Origin: Niastella yeongjuensis
GTDB taxonomy: Bacteria; Bacteroidota; Bacteroidia; Chitinophagales; Chitinophagaceae
Length of the DNA stretch: 64,000 nucleotides
Direction of reading: 5' to 3'
Assembly (NCBI RefSeq): GCF_900110245.1
Contig: NZ_FOCZ01000018.1
Location: forward strand, 62,001-126,000
Part shown: in pieces, positions 8,736 to 16,529 of the stretch
Layout: each line of letters opens with the position of its first letter
Numbering within the stretch: position 1 is the stretch's first letter
Notes under the pieces: generated by a model
Databases searched by the model: none
What the model saw: only the letters and a program-made list of their open reading frames with translations
Told to the model about the DNA's origin: nothing
Program-made: the position numbers and the translations under genes

Positions 8736-10946
8736 TTAACGTACGAAAGTATTCTGGAGAACAGTTTTTGTTTTGCCGTTATGTATGATTATAAAATAAA
8801 CACCTTTTTGTAAGCCGGCATAATCTACAGGTATTGAATAGGTACCGGGTGTATAGGTTTTATTGGCCAATGTTTTTATTAACCGGCCATCGGTGGTATA
8901 CAAACTAACCATCACTTTTTCAAAGGTGGTAACGCCAAACCGCAGGGTTGATAAACCCGTTGTTGGATTGGGCAGCACCATTGGTTGCACATTGGCAGGA
9001 TTAACGCCTGTAATAGGCGTTTCGGTTTCCATTCTTGAACCGGTAGCCGCGCTGCACGACGCTTCTGTTGGGTTGGTTCCGGTAATTTCTATCCAGTCTA
9101 TATTGGCGAACTCAGCAGCAACAGTAGTTTCCAGCCTGATCTTGTTTGCACCGGCAACCAGCGTAACCGGAATTTGAGCAGTGGTGGTCCAGGTGGTCCA
9201 GGCAGCTGTTTTCGGGAAGGAAACTGCTGCATTCACCTGCACGCCATTTACCAGCACCCTGGCTGTTGTAGCGCTTTGTGACCCGGCATTGGCATAACGC
9301 CAGCGAATATTGTAGGTACCTGCAGCACCCGCACTTACCGCCCAGGTAATGCCCTGTCCGCTCGAATTGCTCAGATTGATATAATAACCGCCATCAGCCC
9401 CGGTATACGTGTTTTGGCGGGAACCATTGGCACTGCAATAACCGGTACCTGTACCTGATTTATCATCGATGCGCAAGGTTGTGCCCGTTCCACCGCCACT
9501 GGTGGTGAAGTTGGCAGTAACACTGGTATTGGCATTCATGGTAACGGAAGTTGTAGTACTGTTGCCGCTGGCACCACCGCTCCAGCTGCTGAATACATAA
9601 CCCGATGCCGGCGTAGCCGTTATGGTCACCACCGTGCCTGGTGCATACGTGCTGGTATTCGGACTGCGGGTAACAGCACCACCGGCCGAAGGGTTAGCCG
9701 TTGTAGTTAACGTATAGGTAGTACCGGTACTGTTGGTAAAATTGGCCGTAACGCTGGTATTGGAATTCATGGTAACAGTGGTTGTAGTATTGGTACCGCT
9801 GGCGCCACCACTCCAACCGGTGAAAGTATAACCCGATGCAGGGGTCGCAGTGAGAGTAACCACCGTGCCGGGAGAATAGGAGCTGGCGTTCGGACTGCGG
9901 CTGACAGAACCGCCTGCTGAAGGATTGGCCGAAGTGGTCAACACATACGAAGTGCTGGTACCGCAACCGCATTGCGTGGGCGATGGCAAGGTGGCCCCTG
10001 CCCCACAGGTGGCATTACTTACCAGCGCTTTTACATTGGCCGCAGGCGCAATACTCATGGAATAAGCAGGCGTAAAAGAAGTACCACTGCCGGCGGTATT
10101 ACCTGTTGTACTGTTATATACATTGTTCCGGGAGGTTACAGCGGTAAAATTATTCTCATACAGATCGATGGGGTCGTTCACACCATCAAAATAATTACTC
10201 TCTACCAGGATATCGGCTTCCACACCGGCCCGTACGCAATAATTGGTTTGCGGACTATCGAACAAATTATTCACCACATGCACCTGGCCAAACCGAACGC
10301 GGGGCATACGCTCCACGGTACCGGTCGTCCACCAGTTGTACACCATAGTAACTTTGAGGCGGCCACGGTCAGACGTTTTGCTGTCTGAATTACCGATCAA
10401 ATTACAATACTGGTGGTTTTGCGAAGCGGAGGTATAATGGAATTTTGTCCAGGAAATGGTAACATAACTGGCGCCGTTGGTAATGTCCAGATCCCCGTCC
10501 TGCCCATCATAAATATCACAATGGTCAATCCATACGTTGTTGGTAGAAGAACCGTCGATGGTTATGCAATCCACGCCATCTACATCCACCGCACCCGGTC
10601 CCTGTACAGTCATATTCCTGATGATCACATTACTGGCCTTTACATCGAACCCGCCAACCAATTTGGCGCCGGGCAAACCTATGATGGTGGTATTGGCAGC
10701 CACGCGTACACGGGTGCCAACACCGGATCCCATGGTTCCGCTCACATAAATAACCCTTGAACCTGAACCATTGGCCAATGAAGTAAGGTCACTGATATTA
10801 GAAACAGTTACGGGTGTCGCATTGCCACCACCTGTAGTACCGCCATTTTGTGTACACCAGCCTACGGGTGCACATTGGTCCTGCGCATACGACAACGAAA
10901 AAACCGTCATCAGTAAACACAGCAGTGTAAATATTTTACTTTTCAT
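8736..10946 (-). CDS. Secreted pectate lyase, family PL1, with InlB-type repeats, CBM and T9SS sorting domain
   Basis: 736 residues. Signal peptide ending LSYAQ. Residues about 35-330 are a PL1 right-handed beta-helix with the Ca-site and catalytic motifs NVWIDHCDIYDGQDGDLDI and ERMPRVRFG (the second arginine is the usual catalytic base). Then come two divergent InlB B-type repeats of about 75 residues (ANPSAGGSVSRSPN...GYTFTGWSGG), a carbohydrate-binding module of CBM6/35 type (about residues 485-625), and a type A T9SS C-terminal sorting domain (NPTTGLSTLRF...GLQKGVYFIII). It should cleave polygalacturonate by beta-elimination at the cell surface or outside the cell. It lies 79 bases after the PL9 gene on the same strand and is likely cotranscribed. 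Its C-terminal half is almost identical to that of the PL9 gene. Confidence 0.93.
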   Translation of the reverse strand: MKSKIFTLLCLLMTVFSLSYAQDQCAPVGWCTQNGGTTGGGNATPVTVSNISDLTSLANGSGSRVIYVSGTMGSGVGTRVRVAANTTIIGLPGAKLVGGFDVKASNVIIRNMTVQGPGAVDVDGVDCITIDGSSTNNVWIDHCDIYDGQDGDLDITNGASYVTISWTKFHYTSASQNHQYCNLIGNSDSKTSDRGRLKVTMVYNWWTTGTVERMPRVRFGQVHVVNNLFDSPQTNYCVRAGVEADILVESNYFDGVNDPIDLYENNFTAVTSRNNVYNSTTGNTAGSGTSFTPAYSMSIAPAANVKALVSNATCGAGATLPSPTQCGCGTSTSYVLTTSANPSAGGSVSRSPNASSYSPGTVVTLTATPASGYTFTGWSGGASGTNTTTTVTMNSNTSVTANFTNSTGTTYTLTTTANPSAGGAVTRSPNTSTYAPGTVVTITATPASGYVFSSWSGGASGNSTTTSVTMNANTSVTANFTTSGGGTGTTLRIDDKSGTGTGYCSANGSRQNTYTGADGGYYINLSNSSGQGITWAVSAGAAGTYNIRWRYANAGSQSATTARVLVNGVQVNAAVSFPKTAAWTTWTTTAQIPVTLVAGANKIRLETTVAAEFANIDWIEITGTNPTEASCSAATGSRMETETPITGVNPANVQPMVLPNPTTGLSTLRFGVTTFEKVMVSLYTTDGRLIKTLANKTYTPGTYSIPVDYAGLQKGVYFIIIHNGKTKTVLQNTFVR

Positions 10947-10977
10947 ACAAGTTGATTTGATTAGTTAAGAGTAAGGA

Positions 10978-11016
10978 AGGGCTTTCCGTCTCGGTTGAGC
11001 CGGAACAGAAAGCCCT
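10978..11016. terminator. Intercistronic hairpin between the two pectate lyase genes
   Basis: AGGGCTTTC (10978-10986) pairs with GAAAGCCCT (11008-11016), with a further GC-rich stem inside. No clear T run follows on the minus strand, so it may be a partial terminator or an mRNA-stabilising hairpin. Confidence 0.55.
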
Positions 11017-11025
11017 GTTGGTTGT

Positions 11026-13470
11026 TTATCTGGTCAGTATATTTTGAAGTAGTTTCTGTTTACCGTTATAGTTTATTGAAATAAAGTATACACCTTTCTG
11101 CAATCCTTTATAGTCAACCGGAACGGCATGGGTACCTGCCGCAAATGTGCGGTTTGCCAACGTAGACACCAGGCGGCCGTCTGCTGAAAACAGGTTGATG
11201 ATCACTTTCTGCTGACTGCCCAGCGTAAACCGTACAGTCGACAAACCTGTTGTTGGATTGGGCACAACAAGCGGCGCTCCTTCTACCATCATAGTTGAGG
11301 TTTCGTTTTCCGTAGCAATTCGGCTACCGGTAGCAGCACTGCAAGAGGCTTCGGTTGGATTGTTTCCGGTAATTTCTATCCAGTCGATATTGGCGAACTC
11401 AGCAGCCACAGTAGTCTCCAGCCTGATCTTGTTTGCACCGGCAACCAAGGTAACAGGAATTTGAGCAGTGGTGGTCCAGGTGGTCCAGGCAGCTGTTTTC
11501 GGGAAGGAAACTGCCGCATTCACCTGCACGCCATTTACCAGCACCCTGGCCGTTGTAGCGCTTTGTGAGCCTGCATTGGCATAGCGCCAAACCAGGTTAT
11601 ACGTACCAGCTGCACCCGCGCTTACGGCCCAGGTAATGCCCTGTCCGCTCGAATTGCTCAGGTTGATATAATAGCCGCCATCAGCTCCGGTATAGGTATT
11701 CTGGCGTGAACCGTTGGCGCTGCAATAACCGGTACCCGTACCTGATTTATCATCGATACGTAAAGTAGTGCCGGTACCACCGCCACTGGTGGTGAAGTTA
11801 GCTGTGACACTGGTATTGGCATTCATGGTAACGGTGGTAGTATTGCTGCTGCCGCTGGCGCCGCCGCTCCAGCTGCTGAATACATAACCCGATGCCGGTG
11901 TTGCTGTTAACGTAACCACCGTACCCGCGGCATAGGAAGTTGCATTCGGACTGCGGGTAATAGAACCGCCGGCTGAGGGACTGGCCGTAGTAGTTAAGGT
12001 ATAGGTGGTACCGCTTCCATTGGTAAAGTTGGCAGCAACCGTTTTATTGGCATTCATGGTAAGCGTTACCGAGGTAGATGAGCCCGACGCATCACCACTC
12101 CACCCGGTGAAGGTATAACCACTGCTGGCAGTAGCAGTAAGCGTAACCACTGTACCCGGGGCATAAGTAGTAGCATTCGGATTGCGCGAAACTGTGCCAC
12201 CGGCAGCAGGCGATACATTGGTAGTAAGCGAATAAGAAGTGGAAGTATTACCCGATTCAATGGCACCCAGGTCAGGTGCGCCGCCATTGTAGGTAATACC
12301 GGTTGAGGTAACACCCGCGTTAATAAGATCGCTGCCCGAAGCCAGATTTAAAAATCCATTGGAGGCAGGGTTGGCATTGGGGCCCGGTGTTAACGTAACA
12401 AAATCGGCCGCTGTCACCGTAAAACCACCCGCAGCTCCCTGGAATGAATTGGGCGCGGTGGCGGTGCCAATAATGCGATCGTTTGAACCGCTCTGGAAGG
12501 AGAGGTTGTTTTTAAATACACTGGTACCTCCATCAAAATTGAAATTGCGCTCCGTATTGTTATAACCGGTATTATTGGTCACTTCAATAGTGCCCAGGTT
12601 TCTGTTGTAAGTAAAACCATGTTTACCGTTGTTGAAGGCAATACATCTTCTAACAATGTGGTTAACCGAAATATCTTCGCCACCCAGTTTGAAGCCGTTT
12701 TTGTCGCCATTGCCTGAGGTAGCCCCATCGGTTAAGATACCATTGTCATGGGAAATACAACCATCCAGCGTTATAGCCCCAATGGGGCCTGTATCGGGTT
12801 TTGTGTAAAGGTCCCAACCATCGTCGATGTTATTATGTGAAACACAATTGCGGAAAACGTTTCCTGCGCCGCAGGTAAGTTTGGCGGCAAAACCATCGGC
12901 ATCTTCATTATCCGGATCCTTATTGTCATACGCTTCACAATTCAGGATCAGGTTATTACTGGGCCATTGCGCAATGGTAGTGTAATTGGTGTTATACCTG
13001 CTTAGCTGTAAACCGGAGTCGGCGTTCTTTCTGAAAATACAGCTTTCAATAGTGTTGTTATCACCGGAAAGCAGCAACCCATTGTCACCGGCGCTTTCGA
13101 TGATCAACCCCTTTAAATGCCAGTAGCTGCCGTCCAGGATAATACCCCGGTTGGAGGTAGCAACGGCCATGCCGGCAAAACTGAGTACAGGTACTTCACT
13201 GCCATAGGCAAATAAATTCTTTTGTGCAGATGAAGTGCCACTGTTCGATTCGGCGATCAGTACGGTGGCAGTTAAATTATAAGTACCACCCCGCATATAA
13301 ATTGTGCTACCGGCCGTAATAGTAGCAATCGCGTTTGCCAGGGTAGTTGGCGCTGAAATGGAAGTGCCGGAATTGGTTGCACTCCCCGAAGGAGAAACAT
13401 ACAGATCCTGGGCATAGGTACCCACATAAACCGAGAATAAGGAAAATAATAGCAATAGCATTTTTTTCAT
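11026..13470 (-). CDS. Secreted pectate lyase, family PL9-like, with InlB-type repeats, CBM and T9SS sorting domain
   Basis: About 814 residues from ATG 13470, which begins a proper signal peptide (MKKMLLLLF...GTYAQ). The catalytic beta-helix (about residues 20-400) carries PL9 features: LYVSPSGSATNSG at the start, a run of asparagine-ladder rungs, and the motif DADGFAAKLTCGAGNVFRNC followed by NIDDGWDLYTK, where PL9 enzymes keep the catalytic lysine and Ca ligands. Two InlB-type repeats, a CBM6/35-like module and a T9SS sorting domain (GLQKGVYFISINYNGKQK) follow. It should cleave pectin or polygalacturonate outside the cell. It is the first gene of the two-gene minus-strand unit with the PL1 enzyme. 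The two enzymes share repeats, CBM and sorting domain but have unrelated catalytic parts. Confidence 0.9.
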   Translation of the reverse strand: MKKMLLLLFSLFSVYVGTYAQDLYVSPSGSATNSGTSISAPTTLANAIATITAGSTIYMRGGTYNLTATVLIAESNSGTSSAQKNLFAYGSEVPVLSFAGMAVATSNRGIILDGSYWHLKGLIIESAGDNGLLLSGDNNTIESCIFRKNADSGLQLSRYNTNYTTIAQWPSNNLILNCEAYDNKDPDNEDADGFAAKLTCGAGNVFRNCVSHNNIDDGWDLYTKPDTGPIGAITLDGCISHDNGILTDGATSGNGDKNGFKLGGEDISVNHIVRRCIAFNNGKHGFTYNRNLGTIEVTNNTGYNNTERNFNFDGGTSVFKNNLSFQSGSNDRIIGTATAPNSFQGAAGGFTVTAADFVTLTPGPNANPASNGFLNLASGSDLINAGVTSTGITYNGGAPDLGAIESGNTSTSYSLTTNVSPAAGGTVSRNPNATTYAPGTVVTLTATASSGYTFTGWSGDASGSSTSVTLTMNANKTVAANFTNGSGTTYTLTTTASPSAGGSITRSPNATSYAAGTVVTLTATPASGYVFSSWSGGASGSSNTTTVTMNANTSVTANFTTSGGGTGTTLRIDDKSGTGTGYCSANGSRQNTYTGADGGYYINLSNSSGQGITWAVSAGAAGTYNLVWRYANAGSQSATTARVLVNGVQVNAAVSFPKTAAWTTWTTTAQIPVTLVAGANKIRLETTVAAEFANIDWIEITGNNPTEASCSAATGSRIATENETSTMMVEGAPLVVPNPTTGLSTVRFTLGSQQKVIINLFSADGRLVSTLANRTFAAGTHAVPVDYKGLQKGVYFISINYNGKQKLLQNILTR

Positions 13471-14191
13471 AAAACAAGCTTTAATTAAAGTATAAAAGAC
13501 AATCGTTAAAGGCAATAAGAGTCCTGCATAGTCTTTATTAAAAACTATGTTATAGAAGGCTACACCATTTGGGTGAAACAGTTTGAAAAAGCTACCTAGC
13601 GGATAATATGCTCAGCATGCAGAGAGCCGGGTTTCCGGCAAAACAATAAGCTATTGATCGCTATTAGCAATAACGGAATCGGGTAATTGGGCCGGATAAA
13701 AAACCATCTGGGTAATTGAAGAAAAATTCTGGGGAATGGGTAATTAATAACTATAGGAAAGTTAAAAAGAAGTGAATTACTTCAAGGGTATTAAAAGAGA
13801 TTTTTTTACGCAAACGTTCCCGGAAGCGTGCACCATACAATTAACTATCGTTCAACAACAACCGTGAAAATACGGTCTGTAAATAAGTATAACGAACAGG
13901 AATGGCCTAAGTTAAATAATCAACCCATTGATATTGGCCGCCTTACCGGGCAAAACATTTTTAGCAGAAAGGTTCGCAAAGAATAGTAAAAACCGCAAAA
14001 CTTCCCTATTCATTAACAGCTCACTGCCACAAGGCCTTAGTTTTTCTTTATGTTAATGTGAATGAGGGCTACTTTATTGAAAATGAAGGTCTACAGCACC
14101 TTCCGGCACCAGCTTTAACATTTGTCGATTTTATGGCACGTTTTTTCAAGTAGGTAGTGGGTATTGATTGATAACCTTAAAATCGCAGATT
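13471..14191. other. Gene-free stretch, about 720 bases
   Basis: No convincing coding frame on either strand. It should hold the promoters of the pectate lyase unit (minus) and of the glycine-zipper lipoprotein (plus). I see a perfect 12-bp palindrome CTTTAATTAAAG at 13479-13490, just upstream of the PL9 start, and an imperfect inverted repeat CATAGT...ACTATG at about 13529-13550. Nothing else is recognisable. Confidence 0.6.
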
Positions 14192-14647
14192 ATGAAACGG
14201 ATATTTTACACAACCGCAGCAGTAGTAGTAAGTGCAGCCATGTTGATATCGTCGTGCAAGAACAATGATAATAAACTGGAATCAGGCAGTGTACCTGTAA
14301 CGCCCAATTCAATTTCTCAATCGGAGTATAATGAGTTTAAAGAATGGAAACAAGAACAGGAGAATACGCAAACAAAAACAACCCCTGCCACTCCGCAAAC
14401 AGTGGTAGTGCACAAACACTATACGGTAAATAAAACAACCACGGCACCAGTAGCCCAAAAAACTAAAAAGAAAGGCTGGAGTAAAGCGGCCAAAGGAACA
14501 GCAATAGGTGCGGGTGTAGGAGCAGCAGCAGGGGCTATAATAGTTAAAAAGAACCGGGCTTTAGGCGCCGCAGCAGGTGGTGTGCTGGGTGGCGGCGTTG
14601 GCTATGGTGTGGGCAGGTCTATGGATAAAAAAGACGGAAGATATTAA
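14192..14647 (+). CDS. Glycine-zipper lipoprotein
   Basis: About 151 residues from ATG 14192. The N-terminus is a lipoprotein signal with lipobox cysteine (MLISSCKN). The middle is Gln/Thr-rich and probably disordered (EWKQEQENTQTKTT, then VVVHKHYTVNKTT). A basic patch (KTKKKGWSKAAKG) leads into a glycine-zipper segment (GTAIGAGVGAAAGAII and GAAAGGVLGGGVGYGVGRSMD), the kind that packs helices or inserts into membranes. Related YMGG-like proteins sit in the cell envelope; no enzymatic role is expected. It is a single gene ending in a strong terminator. Confidence 0.82.
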   Translation: MKRIFYTTAAVVVSAAMLISSCKNNDNKLESGSVPVTPNSISQSEYNEFKEWKQEQENTQTKTTPATPQTVVVHKHYTVNKTTTAPVAQKTKKKGWSKAAKGTAIGAGVGAAAGAIIVKKNRALGAAAGGVLGGGVGYGVGRSMDKKDGRY

Positions 14648-14670
14648 TTAGAAACTGGCTAAAATAAACA

Positions 14671-14696
14671 AGCCCTCCCGATGCATCGGGAGGGCT
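14671..14696. terminator. Bidirectional rho-independent terminator
   Basis: Perfect stem AGCCCTCCCGAT/ATCGGGAGGGCT with T-rich sequence on both sides. It separates the convergent genes at 14192 (plus) and 14751 (minus). It contains the CCCGAT...ATCGGG palindrome that recurs through the window. Confidence 0.9.
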
Positions 14697-14750
14697 GTTT
14701 GTTATTTGGTTTAATGGAATGTGCGTGTTTTATTAAAAGCTAATCAAGTT

Positions 14751-15143
14751 TTAGGCCACTTGCACCTGGCTTATCAGGGACAATAACATATTATTTAAAT
14801 CTGCAAAGGGTGCGTCTTTTGCGATAAATCCGTCGGCCCCCAATTGTATTCCTTTGTTAATATATATGCTGCTGTCTTCCATGGAAAAGAAAATGATCTT
14901 CATAGCCGGCCATTCTTTTTTCAAATGAACGGTAGTTTCCAACCCATTCATTACTGGCATATTAATATCAAGCACACAGATGTCGGGTGTATGGCATTCA
15001 TGTAATTTATCAAGGAACTGCTGCCCATTCTCTGCCTCCACAACTACAGTGTAACCCAATGATTTAAGGCGAAATTTTACACTTTCACGAACAAGGGCAT
15101 TGTCATCTACAACGGCGATAGTGATAGGATGTTCTTTTTTCAT
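14751..15143 (-). CDS. Single-domain response regulator (receiver only)
   Basis: About 130 residues from ATG 15143. The whole protein is a receiver domain: acidic pair D13-D14 (VVDDN), phospho-acceptor D59 (VLDINMP), switch residue S87 (FFSMED) and conserved K109 (AKDAP). The sequence is closest in style to the receiver half of NarL/FixJ regulators, but the protein stops after alpha-5 with no helix-turn-helix, so it cannot bind DNA itself. It may act as a phosphate sink, as a CheY-like output, or through protein contacts. No histidine kinase is nearby. An in-frame ATG 12 codons upstream would add a hydrophilic N-terminal tail. Confidence 0.9.
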   Translation of the reverse strand: MKKEHPITIAVVDDNALVRESVKFRLKSLGYTVVVEAENGQQFLDKLHECHTPDICVLDINMPVMNGLETTVHLKKEWPAMKIIFFSMEDSSIYINKGIQLGADGFIAKDAPFADLNNMLLSLISQVQVA

Positions 15144-15363
15144 AGTTACTTCAATTTTTTTCAAAACGTCATGCGTCACGAATCGTTAATTAGGTTTATC
15201 AGGACTGCCATACTCAAAAAGTTGAGACATTCCCTTTATTACTAATACACCGGAGTAGAAAGTTCGACAAAAGATTTTTTCAGAAAGGCAAAAAATGAAT
15301 TGTTTTCTGGTTTTCAATAGGTATTTGCACTTAAAAAACAGGCAGTAAAGCCGCTATTTTCGT

Positions 15364-16524
15364 TTATACACCACCTATCCCAACGGCCCGGATAAGCGTT
15401 TTTTCCCCGAATCGCTTTTTTACACTGTCGATTGCCTGGTACAGTTTGATCATTTCCTGGGTATCCTCAAATAAACTTATCTGGTAATTCCCCGGAATGA
15501 GGTGGGTAAACCGGATACCCAATAACCTGATGAGTAATCGCCGCTCGTATAACTTATTGAACAGCTCCTTAGCCGTTTGTAATAAAACATGGTCGGCATT
15601 GGTATAGGGTATAGTAATTTGTTTGGTAAAAGTTTCAAAATTCGAGTACCGCACCTTCACGGTCACGCAACCGGTCAGCTTGCTTTGCTGGCGTAACTGA
15701 AAAGCTATTTCTTCTGTCATTCGCACCAGCTGACTATGCAAAAAATGGGTATCGATGGTGTCCGTTTGAAAAGTGCTTTCTGTAGAAATGGATTTCTGCT
15801 CATGATAAGGTACCACCGGCGTTTCATCGATTCCATTCGCCTTCCTCCATAGGTCAATTCCCGATTTTCCCAATAAATTCTCCATCATCTCCATAGGGAT
15901 CTCACTTAACACCTTCACCGTTTCTACTCCCATCTTTAACAGCTTATACCCGGTTTCCTTGCCTACGCCGGGTATTTTTATAACACTGAGCGGCGCCAAA
16001 AACGACTTTTCGTTCCCGAAGGGTATTTCCAGCTGTCCATTGGGTTTTACCTCGTTGGTGGCTACCTTACTGATGAGTTTATTGGAAGCCAGCCCCCAGG
16101 AAATGGGTAACCCGCTTTCCTTATTGATCTTTTTCTTTAACTGATCGGTAAATTGCAAACACCCGAAAAACTTATCCATTCCGGTAAGATCAATATAAAA
16201 CTCATCGATGCTCGCTTTCTCAAAAACGGGCACCGTATCTTTTATTACAGCCGTTACCAGGTGGGAATATTTGCTGTAGGCTTCCATATCACTTCTTACA
16301 ACAATCGCTTCCGGGCACAACCTGCGGGCAATTTTCATAGGCATGGCACTGTGAATACCAAACTTACGCGCCTCATAACTACAGGCGGCCACAACCCCGC
16401 GGTCACTGCCACCCCCTACCAGCAGTGGTTTGCCACGAAACTTCGGGTTGCGTAGGGTTTCTACCGATACAAAAAAAGCATCCAGGTCAAAATGCGCAAT
16501 ATGTCTGTCCTTTGATAATAACAT
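15364..16524 (-). CDS. dinB: Y-family DNA polymerase (DinB / Pol IV type)
   Basis: 386 residues. Catalytic palm motifs are HFDLDAFF with D13 and SIDEFYID with D107-E108; SYEARKFGIHSAMP is the conserved fingers motif. Helix-hairpin-helix segments (IKIPGVGKETGYKLLKMG) and a little-finger domain follow. It should carry out translesion synthesis opposite damaged bases. It begins 5 bases after the stop of the dnaE-like gene, so both are in one operon and probably translationally linked. The protein ends without an obvious beta-clamp motif that I can identify. The pairing with a degenerate-PHP DnaE resembles the imuB/dnaE2 mutagenesis cassettes, with DinB in place of ImuB. Confidence 0.93.
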   Translation of the reverse strand: MLLSKDRHIAHFDLDAFFVSVETLRNPKFRGKPLLVGGGSDRGVVAACSYEARKFGIHSAMPMKIARRLCPEAIVVRSDMEAYSKYSHLVTAVIKDTVPVFEKASIDEFYIDLTGMDKFFGCLQFTDQLKKKINKESGLPISWGLASNKLISKVATNEVKPNGQLEIPFGNEKSFLAPLSVIKIPGVGKETGYKLLKMGVETVKVLSEIPMEMMENLLGKSGIDLWRKANGIDETPVVPYHEQKSISTESTFQTDTIDTHFLHSQLVRMTEEIAFQLRQQSKLTGCVTVKVRYSNFETFTKQITIPYTNADHVLLQTAKELFNKLYERRLLIRLLGIRFTHLIPGNYQISLFEDTQEMIKLYQAIDSVKKRFGEKTLIRAVGIGGV

Positions 16525-16529
16525 TGTAG

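Noticed and set aside
9480-9960. Tandem DNA repeats in the pectate lyase gene as a mobile or diversity-generating element
   Set aside because: They encode the two InlB-type protein repeats; no reverse transcriptase or template repeat is near, and the PL9 gene has the same modules.
9972-10760. Long plus-strand frames opposite the PL1 catalytic domain
   Set aside because: They lie antisense to a well-supported gene, have no family features and reflect base composition.
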